Assembly: GCF_003129605.1 (NCBI RefSeq)
Contig: NZ_QBDX01000004.1
Span: forward strand, 930,001-994,000
From: Hyphobacterium indicum
GTDB lineage: Bacteria > Pseudomonadota > Alphaproteobacteria > Caulobacterales > Maricaulaceae
Direction: 5' to 3'
DNA length: 64,000 nucleotides
Shown here: positions 9,844-19,306 of the stretch, piece after piece
How the letters are laid out: each line of letters opens with the position of its first letter
How positions within the stretch are numbered: position 1 is the stretch's first letter
The notes under the pieces: generated by a model
What the model was told of the DNA's origin: nothing
The model's database searches: none
What the model saw: the letters and a program-made list of their open reading frames with translations, nothing else
Program-made: the position numbers and the translations under genes

Positions 9844-9865
9844 CATATAAGGATATCTTTATATG
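9844..9865. promoter_or_regulatory. 22-bp palindromic operator upstream of metK
   Basis: CATATAAGGATATCTTTATATG is a two-fold palindrome broken at one pair (10 of 11 pairs match). It sits in the xre-metK gap, 14 nt before the metK GTG. The core ATAAAGATATCTTTAT form recalls SahR-type (ArsR family) methionine-cycle operators reported before metK and ahcY genes in Proteobacteria; that link is from memory. No SAM riboswitch motif was recognised in 9830-9929. A small hairpin (CCAGC/GCTGG) lies at about 9885-9897. Confidence 0.65.
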
Positions 9866-9929
9866 ATGAGCCGATTACGCGCTTCCAGCCCCGCTGGCAA
9901 CCAAATGTCAGCGGATTTTAGCAGAAATA

Positions 9930-10352
9930 TCAGTCGCTGCCGTTTTCGGCTTCGTCTTCATCGGCCAGAGACCGGACCAGTTCCAGCACCCGGCGGCGCA
10001 CTTTCGGCGTTTTGATCCGGGAAAACGCTTCGGCCAACGCCACCCCGTCAGAGCTCTGGATGAAATCATAGACGATCGGACTTTGTTCGGTCTCGGCAAC
10101 GCCGCCAGCCGCCACACCCGTCAACCCATCAAAGAAGAAATTTACCGGGACATCCAGCACATTGGCCAGACTGTAGAGCCGGCTGGCACCGATGCGGTTG
10201 GCCCCGCGCTCGTATTTCTGTACTTGCTGAAACGTCACGCCAAGCTCGTCGCCAAGCTTTTCCTGGCTCATTTTCATCAATTGGCGTCGCAAACGGACAC
10301 GAGAGCCGACATGCGCATCAATTTGATTCGCTTCGCGCGGATTTCGTTTCAT
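9930..10352 (-). CDS. XRE-family helix-turn-helix regulator
   Basis: A 140-aa cytoplasmic DNA-binding protein. The Cro/C1-type HTH (about 15-70) has SQEKLGDELGVTFQQVQKYE followed by RGANRIGASRLYSLANVLDV, the form widespread in alphaproteobacteria next to metK and lnt. The C-terminal 60 residues (EAFSRIKTPKVRRRVLELVR and an acidic end) probably dimerise. I choose the ATG at 10352 because GGGGG is 6 nt upstream; the ATG at 10358 abuts it. The 104-bp AT-rich gap upstream (10353-10456) separates it from lnt and probably holds its promoter. Its targets are unknown; the metK palindrome is one candidate. Confidence 0.85.
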   Translation of the reverse strand: MKRNPREANQIDAHVGSRVRLRRQLMKMSQEKLGDELGVTFQQVQKYERGANRIGASRLYSLANVLDVPVNFFFDGLTGVAAGGVAETEQSPIVYDFIQSSDGVALAEAFSRIKTPKVRRRVLELVRSLADEDEAENGSD

Positions 10353-10456
10353 AGCCATCCCCCGGTTATGAAGAGTATGTGACAGGTCCCTATCCCCATC
10401 AAGTAACCTAAATTTTTTGTAAGACTAGCCATAATTACAGACTTTCCTGTGAATTT

Positions 10457-12079
10457 CTATTTCTGAAATTGCCGCTGAATTACAATCGCAGAAACAATGA
10501 ATATACTTAAGATGTACAGGACCCAGAACAATAAACCGGAAGTAATCTGGTAGGTGGTCGGCGCTGCTGCCAGCGGAAGCGCGACATCTGTGATGCCGTC
10601 ATATCTCCGGTCAATCCGGGCCGGCATGCGCCCATAGGGGTCAATCACGCCGGAAAACCCGCGGGAGGCCGACCGGATGATCGGCAAGCCATTTTCGATT
10701 GCCCGGTAACGGGTAATGTTCAGATGTTGTCTCGGCCCTGCAGTAGGGCCGAACCATGCATCATTCGAGATATTGAGAATCCAGTCCGGCCGGCCCGCTC
10801 CGCCCGGAACAATTCCCGAGAAGACCGCTTCGTAGCAAATCATGGGAAAGAAGGCCGGGGCATCCGCATTCTCCAGCGTTGTGAACTCCGGCCCCGGTGA
10901 ATATCCGGCGACCAGCTCCTGGAGCGGCCTAACTCCAAAAGATGAAATGAGATTTCCCAGCGGAACATACTCGCCGAAGGGCACCAGGAGCACCTTGTCA
11001 TAGAGCCCCGTCACGCGCGGGCGTTCCTCGGAAAATGTCATGGAAACCAGCGAGTTATAGTAGCGATACTCATCGCTGGCAGTCCGCTCCCGCCGCGGTG
11101 TTCCGGCCAGTAGCGTCTGCCCCTGCGTCAGGATTTCCGTGAGCGCCGCAATCGAGACGCTGTCCTCGATAAGAAACAAGGGCAGGGCACCTTCCGGCCA
11201 GATCACATGGGTGACATCGTCAATACCTTCAGAGGCCGTCAATTCAAGATACCGGGTGCGGACAGGAGCCTCACCTCCCGGAGCCCACTTGTCCCGTTGG
11301 TCGACATCGACATTGACGAGACGGAAGGTCAGGTCCGGCTGGTACCGGACATCAGCCTGACCAAGCCGTTGCGTCCCGCCGGCATAAAGCGCAGCCAGCA
11401 CCAGGAGGCTGATCAATACCGGAAGCCGTTTCTGTGTCTCCGACCCTTGCCCGGCCAGTGCCGCGGGGCTGGAAAACACGAGCAGGGCAATGAAGCTGAG
11501 ACCCCAGGCGCCGAACCACGCGGCAGATTGTGAAACCGCCCCGCCCGCGGGGAAAACATGGGCTGGAAGATTCCAGGGAAACTGGGTGAATGGCAGTCCT
11601 TTCGCCGCCTCCGCCGCCAGAATAACCACGGCAAACGCCAGGACACGGACAGGGCCACGGAGCTTCAGCTTGGTATAGAGCGCACCAGCCAGTCCCCAGA
11701 ATGCCGCAAGAAACGCCCCGCCTCCAATCGCCACCAGCGGCCCGAAGAAGACATAGGCCCCGCCCCGGTTCCAGAATGCAAATGCAACCCAGAAAACACC
11801 GATCCCGAGATAGGCCCAGGCAAACAGAAAGGCACGCCAGAAACCGGACCGGCCCGGCTTTTCAGCATCGACAGACACATCCAGAAGCCAGATGAGCCCG
11901 GTCTGACCTATGATCAGTGCCGGAAAGAAATAGATTGGAGACGCCGACAGGCCGGAAAACAGTCCCAGCGCGGCAAGCACAATCCACGCCTTTTCCGGTG
12001 GCAGGGTCATGAGCCCGTTACGGAGCCGGTCCGGGGTCAGATGATTGAGGAAGTCCCGGCCGCGGGCTATGGCAATCAT
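10457..12079 (-). CDS. lnt: apolipoprotein N-acyltransferase
   Basis: Lnt adds the third acyl chain to the N-terminal Cys of lipoproteins in the inner membrane. The 540-aa product has about seven hydrophobic helices in the first 210 residues and a nitrilase-fold periplasmic domain with Glu in WPEGALPLF (about 290), Lys in YDKVLLVPFGEY (about 360) and Cys in MICYEAVFSG (about 413), followed by a last TM helix. All three catalytic residues are present. It overlaps corC by 4 bp (ATGA), as in many Gram-negatives. Several lipoproteins in this window (21.1, 38.1, 40.1 and 61.1 kb) would be substrates. Confidence 0.95.
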   Translation of the reverse strand: MIAIARGRDFLNHLTPDRLRNGLMTLPPEKAWIVLAALGLFSGLSASPIYFFPALIIGQTGLIWLLDVSVDAEKPGRSGFWRAFLFAWAYLGIGVFWVAFAFWNRGGAYVFFGPLVAIGGGAFLAAFWGLAGALYTKLKLRGPVRVLAFAVVILAAEAAKGLPFTQFPWNLPAHVFPAGGAVSQSAAWFGAWGLSFIALLVFSSPAALAGQGSETQKRLPVLISLLVLAALYAGGTQRLGQADVRYQPDLTFRLVNVDVDQRDKWAPGGEAPVRTRYLELTASEGIDDVTHVIWPEGALPLFLIEDSVSIAALTEILTQGQTLLAGTPRRERTASDEYRYYNSLVSMTFSEERPRVTGLYDKVLLVPFGEYVPLGNLISSFGVRPLQELVAGYSPGPEFTTLENADAPAFFPMICYEAVFSGIVPGGAGRPDWILNISNDAWFGPTAGPRQHLNITRYRAIENGLPIIRSASRGFSGVIDPYGRMPARIDRRYDGITDVALPLAAAPTTYQITSGLLFWVLYILSIFIVSAIVIQRQFQK

Positions 12080-12936
12080 GCGGGCTCCCAGGCGTTTTCG
12101 TCCCCGCCTGCACGACGTGTCCGCTTACGGACTCTCAAGCGTTTGATGCGGCGCGGATCGGCATCCAACACTTCAAATTCAAGGCCGGCCGGGTGGAAAA
12201 TCATCTCCCCGCGCTCCGGAATCCGTCCGGCCACCATGAACACCAGGCCACCGAGCGTGTCGATGTCATCGTCCTCACCCTCGTCGAGAATGGAATAGCC
12301 GGTAATCTGCTCCAATTCCTCAATGGTCGCGCGGGCATCAGCAACCCAGACGCCTGTGCCCTTGGCAACAATGCCCGGCGTCGCCTCATCATCATGCTCA
12401 TCTTCGATATCGCCAACGATCGGCTCGAGCAGGTCCTCCAGCGTGACCAGCCCGTCTGTACCGCCGTATTCATCGACAACCAGCGCCAGGTGCATGCGCC
12501 TCGCCTGCATCCGCAAAAGCAGATCAATCGCCCGCATGGATGGCGGAGCAAACAGAAGCGGCCGGCGGATGTCTTTCAATATCCGGCGGTCAGCCCAGCT
12601 CTGGCCGGGGTCAGACACAACCGGCACCAGCTGCGCCATCACATCCTTGATGTGTGCCACGCCGAGCGGATCATCCAGCGTTTCACGGTATATCGGCAGC
12701 CGCGAATGCGCTGCTTCCGAAAAGGCCGGAATCAACTCACCCAGCGGTGTGTTGACCTCGATGCCGACAATATCGGCACGCGGCACCATGACATCCGCCA
12801 CCTGCATCTGATCGAACATAAGAACATTGGCGGCAAAGCCGTTCCGGTCGGCCTCCGCCGGAATTTCACCACCCGCCCGGCCCAGAATGCGCGCCAGGCG
12901 CGCCCGCCAACTTCGACTGTTTACGTCGCCGCTCAT
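12076..12936 (-). CDS. corC: CorC/HlyC-family CBS-domain protein
   Basis: A 286-aa soluble member of the CorC/HlyC group, linked to magnesium and cobalt efflux. It has a tandem CBS pair (about 60-190, e.g. MVPRADIVGIEVNTPLGELI and LALVVDEYGGTDGLVTLEDL) and the C-terminal transporter-associated domain (about 200-275, with IDTLGGLVFMVAGRIPERGE). There is no N-terminal membrane domain, so it is the short form usually found between ybeY and lnt. Overlaps on both sides (ATGA with lnt and ybeY) indicate translational coupling. The family is certain; its exact transport role is not. Confidence 0.9.
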   Translation of the reverse strand: MSGDVNSRSWRARLARILGRAGGEIPAEADRNGFAANVLMFDQMQVADVMVPRADIVGIEVNTPLGELIPAFSEAAHSRLPIYRETLDDPLGVAHIKDVMAQLVPVVSDPGQSWADRRILKDIRRPLLFAPPSMRAIDLLLRMQARRMHLALVVDEYGGTDGLVTLEDLLEPIVGDIEDEHDDEATPGIVAKGTGVWVADARATIEELEQITGYSILDEGEDDDIDTLGGLVFMVAGRIPERGEMIFHPAGLEFEVLDADPRRIKRLRVRKRTRRAGGDENAWEPA

Positions 12937-13397
12937 GGCTGATCTCCCGCATAGGGATCGGCAATTTTCATGTGTTGGAGCGCTTTGCGCTCAATGGATT
13001 CCATCTGCTCTGCTTCCGCCTCCGTCTGGTGATCATAGCCCTGAAGATGCAGGAAACCATGCACGACCAGATGCGCAATATGGTGCTCTATCGGAATAGA
13101 CGTTTCTTGCGCCTCGCGAAAGACTGTTTCCTGTCCCAGCGCAATGTCGCCGAGATGATCTTCGTCACCCGGCGCTGCGGGGAAGGATAATACATTGGTG
13201 GGCTTTGCCTGGTCCCGGAACCGGAAATTCAAATCTTTCAAGGCGGCGTCATCCGTAAAAAGAAGGCAGAAGGATTTCGCCGGGAGACCGCCCGACTCCC
13301 TTGCGGCTGCGGCTATCGCCGCATCACAGAGATCCTTCAGCGTGTCTTCCGGTGGCCAGCCCTCTGTTTCCACTATCAGGTCAAACGGCACTTGCAT
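12933..13397 (-). CDS. ybeY: endoribonuclease YbeY (rRNA maturation factor)
   Basis: YbeY is a zinc-dependent single-strand endoribonuclease needed for 16S rRNA 3'-end maturation and 70S quality control. The 154-aa product carries the metal-binding signature HGFLHLQGYDH with all three His, and the central strand motif DAALKDLNFRFRDQAKPTNV. It lies 3 bp after phoH and overlaps corC by 4 bp, the conserved miaB-phoH-ybeY-corC-lnt order. Confidence 0.95.
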   Translation of the reverse strand: MQVPFDLIVETEGWPPEDTLKDLCDAAIAAAARESGGLPAKSFCLLFTDDAALKDLNFRFRDQAKPTNVLSFPAAPGDEDHLGDIALGQETVFREAQETSIPIEHHIAHLVVHGFLHLQGYDHQTEAEAEQMESIERKALQHMKIADPYAGDQP

Positions 13398-13400
13398 GAT

Positions 13401-14405
13401 CTATCGGGCCGCATCCCGGCGTTCATAGGCATCCACGATCCGTCCGACCAGGTTGTGCCTGACAACATCTTTCCGCTCGAAACGGATAATACGAACCGCC
13501 GGGTCACCATCCAGAATGTCCAGAGCTTCCGGCAGACCGGAGGGCTGGCGGCTGTCCAGATCTGTCTGGGTAGGATCCCCGGTCACGATCATGCGCGAGC
13601 CTTCACCCAGCCGGGTCAGCACCATACGCATCTGCGCGCGAGTCGCATTCTGCGCCTCATCCACGATCACGATTGCCCGGTTCAGGGTCCGGCCGCGCAT
13701 GAATGCCAGGGGGGCAACCTCGATCCGCTTGTCTTCGCGGAATTTCTCCATTTGCACCCGCCCCAGCGCGTCTGTCAGCGCATCCCACACCGGCAATAGA
13801 TAGGGATCGACTTTCTCGGCCAGATCGCCGGGCAGAAATCCGAGCTTTTCACCAGCTTCGACAGCCGGCCGGGTGATGATCAAACGGTCCACCGATTTCA
13901 AGGCCAGTTGCGCAGCGCCATAAGCGACCGCCAACAGCGTTTTCCCCGTCCCGGCTGGTCCCACGCCGAAAATCAGATCGCTGCTTTTGGGATCATTCAG
14001 CGCCCGGATATAATCACCCTGCCGCGGCGTACGCGCCATGAAGCTGGCACCGCGGGGAACCCGGATGACTGTGGAATCCGCCATCGCAGCCTCGCTGTCA
14101 TCCAGCGTCAGCACCGATCGTACATCTGCCTCGTCACACGTCATCTGCTGTTCAAGGCGTGTATAGAGCCGGTTGATAATCCGTTTGGCTTCCAGCCGGG
14201 TTTTGGGATCCGCGCCCGAAATCTGGATCTGGCCGCCACCCGGCGCGGCCAGCCGCACACCGATTTCCTCTTCGATCATGATGAGATGACGGTCGCCAGC
14301 GCCGGCCAGGAGGCGCACGCGGTCGCGATCATCGAAATGCAGGGTTTCGACGGGATCCTTGCGGGGCTTTGCGGAGCGGGACGTCTTCGAACGGGAGGCG
14401 GTCAA
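13401..14405 (-). CDS. phoH: PhoH-like ATPase
   Basis: A 334-aa PhoH family P-loop ATPase, probably acting on RNA with YbeY. Visible motifs are a KH-like N-terminal segment, Walker [16 protein letters not shown] and Walker B-like [16 protein letters not shown] assign TTG at 14405, which overlaps the miaB stop in TTGA; upstream ATG codons fall inside miaB in another frame and give an unrelated N-terminus. This fits the family length of 320-350 aa. Confidence 0.92.
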   Translation of the reverse strand: MTASRSKTSRSAKPRKDPVETLHFDDRDRVRLLAGAGDRHLIMIEEEIGVRLAAPGGGQIQISGADPKTRLEAKRIINRLYTRLEQQMTCDEADVRSVLTLDDSEAAMADSTVIRVPRGASFMARTPRQGDYIRALNDPKSSDLIFGVGPAGTGKTLLAVAYGAAQLALKSVDRLIITRPAVEAGEKLGFLPGDLAEKVDPYLLPVWDALTDALGRVQMEKFREDKRIEVAPLAFMRGRTLNRAIVIVDEAQNATRAQMRMVLTRLGEGSRMIVTGDPTQTDLDSRQPSGLPEALDILDGDPAVRIIRFERKDVVRHNLVGRIVDAYERRDAAR

Positions 14406-15772
14406 GCGGCATCCACCTTTGCATCGAGGAAGCCGGTCAGAGAATTCCGGCTGGCATCCGTAATCGTGACTTCGGCGATCTGTCCGATTAGCCCGGAAGG
14501 CCCCTCGCAATGCACCGATTGCAGATAGGGTGAACGGCCATGCAGCTGCCCAGGAAGGCGGCCGGCCTTCTCGAACAGGACCGGCAGGCGCTTGCCGATC
14601 TGCGACCGGTTGAATTCGCCTTGCTGTTCCTCCAGCACGGCCTGGAGCCGGGCGAGGCGCTCGCTGGCCACCGCCTCATCGACCTGCATCGGCATGGAGG
14701 CACCCGGCGTTCCGGGCCGGCGGGAATATTTGAATGAGAACGCCGAGGCATAATTGATCGCTTTCACGCCCTGCAGCGTGGCTTCGAAATCGGTTTCCGT
14801 CTCGCCCGGGAATCCGACGATGAAATCACCGGAAATGGCAATATCCGGACGTGCCGCGCGCACTTTCTCGATCACCCGCACATAGCTTTCAAATGTGTGC
14901 TTGCGATTCATGGCGTGGAGGATCTTGTCCGATCCGGACTGAACCGGAAGATGCAGATACGGCATCAGGCATTCCAGATCGCCATGCGCGGCAATCAGCT
15001 CGTCATCCATGTCATTGGGGTGGGACGTCGTATAGCGAATCCGGTCGAGCCCGCCGATCAGTGACAAATGCCGCAATAACCGGCCCAGCCCCCACGGCCC
15101 GTCCGCCTCGTGTCCGGCAGGCGGCGCGCCATGAAATGCGTTCACATTCTGACCCAGAAGCGTGATTTCCCGCACACCTTTTGACACCAGCATCCTGGCC
15201 TCGGCAACGATCTGGTCGACAGGGCGCGACCATTCGGCGCCGCGCGTATAGGGCACAACGCAGAAAGTGCAGAATTTGTCACACCCTTCCTGAACCGTCA
15301 GGAACGCCGTGTATCCATCAACCGCCCGGTCACCGGCCAGCGCATCAAACTTCGCCACCGGTTCGAACTCGGTCTCCAGCCTTTCGCCGCGCGCACGATG
15401 GGTCTGCGCAATCAGCTCGGGCAATTTGTGATAGGTCTGAGGGCCGACGACCAGATCCACCACCGGAGCACGACGCATGATTTCCTCGCCCTCGGCCTGG
15501 GCCACGCACCCTGCAACCGCAATCGTCATCGGATCACCGGTCCCGGCCTTGGCTTCCTTGTGTGGCCGCAGACGGCCGAGCTCGGAATAGACTTTTTCCG
15601 CGGCCTTCTCGCGAATATGGCAGGTGTTCAGGATCACCAGATCGGCATCATCAGGCCTGTCCGATGGCTCATAGCCCAGCGGCGCAAGCACATCGCGCAT
15701 GCGTTCGCTGTCATAGACATTCATCTGACAGCCATAGGTCTTGATGAAGAGCTTCTTGCGCTGCTGCGCCAT
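14402..15772 (-). CDS. miaB: tRNA-2-methylthio-N6-dimethylallyladenosine synthase
   Basis: MiaB is a radical-SAM methylthiotransferase that modifies A37 of tRNAs reading UNN codons. In the 456-aa product the auxiliary cluster Cys lie in [21 protein letters not shown] and VAGCVAQ; the radical-SAM motif is [16 protein letters not shown] (CxxxCxxC), and a TRAM domain ends the protein. It is full length. The next gene upstream is an MFS transporter instead of the expected fur, 66 bp away. Confidence 0.97.
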   Translation of the reverse strand: MAQQRKKLFIKTYGCQMNVYDSERMRDVLAPLGYEPSDRPDDADLVILNTCHIREKAAEKVYSELGRLRPHKEAKAGTGDPMTIAVAGCVAQAEGEEIMRRAPVVDLVVGPQTYHKLPELIAQTHRARGERLETEFEPVAKFDALAGDRAVDGYTAFLTVQEGCDKFCTFCVVPYTRGAEWSRPVDQIVAEARMLVSKGVREITLLGQNVNAFHGAPPAGHEADGPWGLGRLLRHLSLIGGLDRIRYTTSHPNDMDDELIAAHGDLECLMPYLHLPVQSGSDKILHAMNRKHTFESYVRVIEKVRAARPDIAISGDFIVGFPGETETDFEATLQGVKAINYASAFSFKYSRRPGTPGASMPMQVDEAVASERLARLQAVLEEQQGEFNRSQIGKRLPVLFEKAGRLPGQLHGRSPYLQSVHCEGPSGLIGQIAEVTITDASRNSLTGFLDAKVDAA

Positions 15773-15838
15773 GGGTTACCTGTCATTGCGAAAGAGGCGC
15801 GGGTTATGATGGAAAGCGCACGGAATCGCAAGCCCTGC

Positions 15839-17068
15839 CTAGGCGGTCACCACGTTGCGGCCGATCACCCGCGCAATGATGATCACGGCCAGAAGCGTCA
15901 GCACGCCTGCAAGCGCAAAGGGAGCGCCCGGAAAATAAACCGCCGCTTCGCGGTTTGAAAACATATAGAAGATGAAGGTCATCAGGCCCGGCCCGAAAAC
16001 CGTCATCAGCGAAGCCAGGCTAGTTGTCGCCCCGGACAATGCCCCCTGCATATTGGCGGGCACCTGATTGGACATGATGCCCTGCAGGGCCGGGCCACCG
16101 ATCCCGGCCAGAGCCCCGAGCACGATGATGACATACATCACCACTGTATTGGGTGCGAGCGCATAGCCCCAATAGGCCGCCGCCGCGATGGCAAATCCCG
16201 TGATGGCCGCGCGTTTTGCGCCCAGAGCCGGGATCGCCTTGCGTGCCAGAAACCCCTGCACAGCGGCGGCCGAGAAACCGACCACGCCGAGCGATATTCC
16301 GACCTGCAGAGCCGACCAGCCATACCGCTCAATGCCGTAATATGCCCAGACCGCCGGTAGCGCCGTATGGCCGAGGTGAAACAGGGCAAGCGCGCCCAGC
16401 AGGCCAAAAACGATGGGATAATGGCGCATTTGCAGAAGGGTATTGACCAGGCTGGCGCTGAACAATCGGAAAGGCCGGCGGTTTTCTTCCGCCAGCGTCT
16501 CCGGCAGGACAATCGCCCCGTAGACGAGATTGACAAACCCCAGCGCAGCAGCCGCAAAGAAGGGCCAGCGATGGTCGAAATTGCCCAATAGTCCGCCAAT
16601 GACCGGGCCGATGATGAAGCCGAGCCCGAAAGCCGCACCGATCAGCCCGAAATTGGCCCCGCGCTTGTCCGGTGGAGAGATGTCGGCAATGAACGCACCG
16701 GCGGTCGTATAGGTGGCACCAAACACACCGGACAATGCCCGCCCGGCAAACAGGACCCACATCACCGGGGCCAGGCCCATGATCAGGTAATCGAGCGAGA
16801 AACCCGCCAGCGATAACAATAACACCGGGCGGCGGCCGAACCGGTCCGACAGATTGCCGACGATCGGGGCGAATACAAATTGCATAAAGGCATAGAGCGT
16901 CGCCAGCGCACCGCCCCACAGGGCCGCCCGCGGCAGCGGAAGCCCCGTCAGGTCCATGATCAGTTGCGGCAATACGGGAATAATGATCCCGAGCCCGATC
17001 ATGTCAATCAGAACCGTGATGAAGATAAAGGCCAGCGCGTTCCGGCCGGGCATCCGTGAAACCGTCAC
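15839..17068 (-). CDS. TetA-like MFS drug:proton antiporter
   Basis: A 409-aa 12-TM major facilitator of the TetA/DHA1 type. The N-terminus FIFITVLIDMIGLGIIIPVL, the loop 2-3 motif GNLSDRFGRRPVLLLSL (motif A) and the motif C-like GLGFIIGPVIGGLLG mark drug:H+ antiporters. Whether it exports tetracycline cannot be told; many homologues have other substrates. It lies 15 bp after fur and before miaB, a site where related genomes usually have these two adjacent, so it looks inserted. It probably shares the fur transcript. Confidence 0.85.
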   Translation of the reverse strand: MTVSRMPGRNALAFIFITVLIDMIGLGIIIPVLPQLIMDLTGLPLPRAALWGGALATLYAFMQFVFAPIVGNLSDRFGRRPVLLLSLAGFSLDYLIMGLAPVMWVLFAGRALSGVFGATYTTAGAFIADISPPDKRGANFGLIGAAFGLGFIIGPVIGGLLGNFDHRWPFFAAAALGFVNLVYGAIVLPETLAEENRRPFRLFSASLVNTLLQMRHYPIVFGLLGALALFHLGHTALPAVWAYYGIERYGWSALQVGISLGVVGFSAAAVQGFLARKAIPALGAKRAAITGFAIAAAAYWGYALAPNTVVMYVIIVLGALAGIGGPALQGIMSNQVPANMQGALSGATTSLASLMTVFGPGLMTFIFYMFSNREAAVYFPGAPFALAGVLTLLAVIIIARVIGRNVVTA

Positions 17069-17083
17069 GGCCCGGTTCGCCGT

Positions 17084-17506
17084 CTACTCGCGTTCTTCAG
17101 GGCTCAGGGGAACCGCATAAAGCTCGAGCCGGTGGTCCACGAGGCGGTAACCGAGCTTCCGGGCAACGGCCTCCTGCAAACGCTCGATCTCCTCATTGAC
17201 AAATTCGATGACTTCACCCGATCGCAGATCAATCAGATGATCATGGTGATCATCACTGGCTTCTTCATAGCGGGCGCGGCCATCACGGAAGTCATGGCGC
17301 TCGATAATTCCGGCTTCCTCGAACAGGCGAACGGTCCGGTATACCGTCGCCAGTGAAATCCGGTCATCCTCGGCCGCGGCGCGGCGATGAAGCTCTTCGG
17401 CGTCCGGGTGGTCTTCCGCATCAGACAGGATGCGCGCAATCACGCGGCGCTGGTCTGTCATCCGAAGGCCTTTTTCAATGCAGAGTTTTTCGATCCGGTC
17501 TGGCAT
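17084..17506 (-). CDS. fur: Fur-family metalloregulator
   Basis: A 140-aa ferric-uptake-type repressor with winged helix (RMTDQRRVIARILSD, then ISLATVYRTVRLFEEAGIIE) and metal site HDFRDGRARYEEASDDHHDH, ending with C-terminal His residues (VDHRLELYAV). The CxxC pairs of classical Fur are missing, as usual in alphaproteobacterial Fur/Mur, so sensing of iron or manganese cannot be separated by eye. It sits between rimI and an MFS gene; the tsaB-rimI-fur-miaB order is conserved in relatives. Confidence 0.88.
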   Translation of the reverse strand: MPDRIEKLCIEKGLRMTDQRRVIARILSDAEDHPDAEELHRRAAAEDDRISLATVYRTVRLFEEAGIIERHDFRDGRARYEEASDDHHDHLIDLRSGEVIEFVNEEIERLQEAVARKLGYRLVDHRLELYAVPLSPEERE

Positions 17507-17561
17507 GGATATTCCCCTGAAAGTGCCTCACTACTGACATAAGCCGGTCGCAGCGATCCGT

Positions 17562-17996
17562 CTATTCACCGAGTGTTTTTTCCATGACCAGTGCATCAGT
17601 TCCATCCGAATAATATGCCTTTCTCAGACCAGCTTCATAAAATCCCGCCGAGATGTAGAGTCGATAAGCGGCCATGTTTGATCTTGAGACCTCCAGAAAA
17701 ACGCGCTTGGCTCCGGATAGCCTGATCTCCGACAGAGCGGACATCAGGAGCGCTCGTCCGATGCCCGTGCGGCGATGCTCGGGGTCTGTGGCCAGCGTCA
17801 GGATTTCAGCCTCATCCATCACGACCCGCACCAGAATGAATCCGTCGGGATCCGGGGCGTTCGATGCGAGCGCCACCATGCCGGGTTCGGCAATCAAACG
17901 CGCGATTTCCGCCGCCGTCCAGCCTTTGGGAAAGGCGCGGGCATGCAGCGCTGAGAGCTTTCCACAGTCGGCTTTGAGTATCCGTGAGACCGTCAC
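17562..17996 (-). CDS. rimI: ribosomal-protein-alanine N-acetyltransferase-like GNAT
   Basis: A 144-aa GNAT acetyltransferase. The acetyl-CoA motif is seen in LATDPEHRRTGIGRALLMSA and the C-terminal RimI pattern in NMAAYRLYISAGFYEAGLRK followed by YYSDGTDALVMEKTL. I place the start at GTG 17996, whose codon overlaps the tsaB stop (GTGA); this gives a typical RimI length. E. coli RimI acetylates S18, but alphaproteobacterial members may have other targets. Confidence 0.88.
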   Translation of the reverse strand: MTVSRILKADCGKLSALHARAFPKGWTAAEIARLIAEPGMVALASNAPDPDGFILVRVVMDEAEILTLATDPEHRRTGIGRALLMSALSEIRLSGAKRVFLEVSRSNMAAYRLYISAGFYEAGLRKAYYSDGTDALVMEKTLGE

Positions 17997-18658
17997 GGGA
18001 TCGTCTGTCCGCCCGGAAGCTTCGCATCCGGCGGTCGCGCATAGAAGGGGCGGGGCGGATCGAAGGGCCCTTCCGCCTGACAAGCCAGGTCCAGCACAGC
18101 GCCCATATCAACAGCAGCCGTCGCGCCGGGCGACCCCCCTTCGGCGGCAAGCGCAGCGGCACTGCCAACAAGCGAGAGTGCAAACATTGGATCGCCGGAT
18201 TGCATCGCATCCTTCACATATTTCCTGAACCCTTCGACCGGCAGGGTTTGGCGCGGGCCGGCAGGTCGGCCGCATTCAAATTTTTGCAAAACGACCTCGC
18301 CGCGCTTTGCATCATGCGCAGCAATCACCGGATAACCGTCATTGGGGTCAGAAGCCTTCACCCAGGCCCGGAAGTTCGAAATACCGACACATTCCGCACC
18401 CGTCGCCAATGCCAGTCCGCGCGCAAAGGCAACACCGACCCGGGTGCCGGCAAAACTGCCCGGCCCGGTCGTGACGCCAATCCGGCCAATCTGCCGGGGT
18501 GCCAGTCCCGCCTCCGCCAGCACCTCGGACACCATGGGCGCGAGCCGTTCAGCCTGGCCGCGGGGCATGCTCTCAGAGCAAACGATATCGGCCCGCCCCG
18601 GCACGCGAAGCGCGACGGAGCAGGCCGGACCCGTTGTATCGATCGCCAGCAAATTCAT
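17993..18658 (-). CDS. tsaB: tRNA threonylcarbamoyladenosine synthesis protein TsaB
   Basis: TsaB partners TsaD and TsaE in making t6A37 of ANN-decoding tRNAs. The 221-aa product starts MNLLAIDTTGPACSVALR and has the ASKHA-fold motifs IGVTTGPGSFAGTRVGVAFA and ALATGAECVGISNF. The start at 18658 is chosen by homology; longer readings run into the nitroreductase gene. It precedes rimI with a 4-bp overlap, the usual pairing. Confidence 0.93.
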   Translation of the reverse strand: MNLLAIDTTGPACSVALRVPGRADIVCSESMPRGQAERLAPMVSEVLAEAGLAPRQIGRIGVTTGPGSFAGTRVGVAFARGLALATGAECVGISNFRAWVKASDPNDGYPVIAAHDAKRGEVVLQKFECGRPAGPRQTLPVEGFRKYVKDAMQSGDPMFALSLVGSAAALAAEGGSPGATAAVDMGAVLDLACQAEGPFDPPRPFYARPPDAKLPGGQTIP

Positions 18659-18668
18659 GCTGCGGCGT

Positions 18669-19286
18669 TTAGAGGATTGCGGCGGCCTCGTCGAATGAAA
18701 GTCGCGGCAGGCGGGGGAAGATTTTTTCACCCGAGCCGTAGCCAAGATTGACCAGAAAATTGGCCGTCCAGTTTTCGCGTCCCTTGTCTCTGGCAAAAAA
18801 TTCCTTGTCGACGCCCTCGATCGAGAATCCGGACATTGGCCCGACATCCAGGCCCAGCGCTCTCGCCGCAAGGATCAGATACGCGCCCTGAAGCGTGCCA
18901 TTGCGATAACCATTGGATTGGGCGGTATTCTTCATCATGTCGCGCGCACCGTCCGAGTGCGGGAAAAGCTGCGGCATTTTTTCGTAGAAAGTCTTGTCCC
19001 AGGCGACAATGACGGTCACCGGCGCGGTCATGGTTTTCTCGACATTTCCGTCCATCAGGTGCGGTTTCAGCCGGGCCTTGGCGGCACCAGAGGTGAGAAA
19101 GACAAAACGCGCCGGTGAATTATTCATGCTGGTCGGGCCCATTTTCACCAGATCATAGAGCGCATGCAGCGTCTCGTCCGGGATGGCCTTGTCCGTCCAG
19201 GCATAATGGGTGCGCGCCTCGCGGAAAAGCTGATCCAGCGCCGCGTCAGAAAGCGCGTCATAATCTGAAATATTCTGGTCGAGCAT
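18669..19286 (-). CDS. nitroreductase family protein, RutE-like
   Basis: A 205-aa FMN-dependent nitroreductase of the HadB/RutE subgroup. It has [20 protein letters not shown] near residue 50, the family hallmark for FMN binding, and a central [20 protein letters not shown] segment. RutE reduces malonic semialdehyde in pyrimidine breakdown, but no other rut genes are here, so the true substrate may be another quinone, nitro compound or enal. It lies 10 bp before tsaB and downstream of nifU. A small inverted repeat lies 20 bp upstream of its start. Confidence 0.8.
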   Translation of the reverse strand: MLDQNISDYDALSDAALDQLFREARTHYAWTDKAIPDETLHALYDLVKMGPTSMNNSPARFVFLTSGAAKARLKPHLMDGNVEKTMTAPVTVIVAWDKTFYEKMPQLFPHSDGARDMMKNTAQSNGYRNGTLQGAYLILAARALGLDVGPMSGFSIEGVDKEFFARDKGRENWTANFLVNLGYGSGEKIFPRLPRLSFDEAAAIL

Positions 19287-19306
19287 GAGAGCACCTGTGT
19301 ATTATT

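Noticed and set aside
9830-9929. SAM riboswitch before metK
   Set aside because: Neither SAM-I, SAM-II nor SAM-V type conserved bases could be recognised; the palindrome is a better DNA operator candidate.
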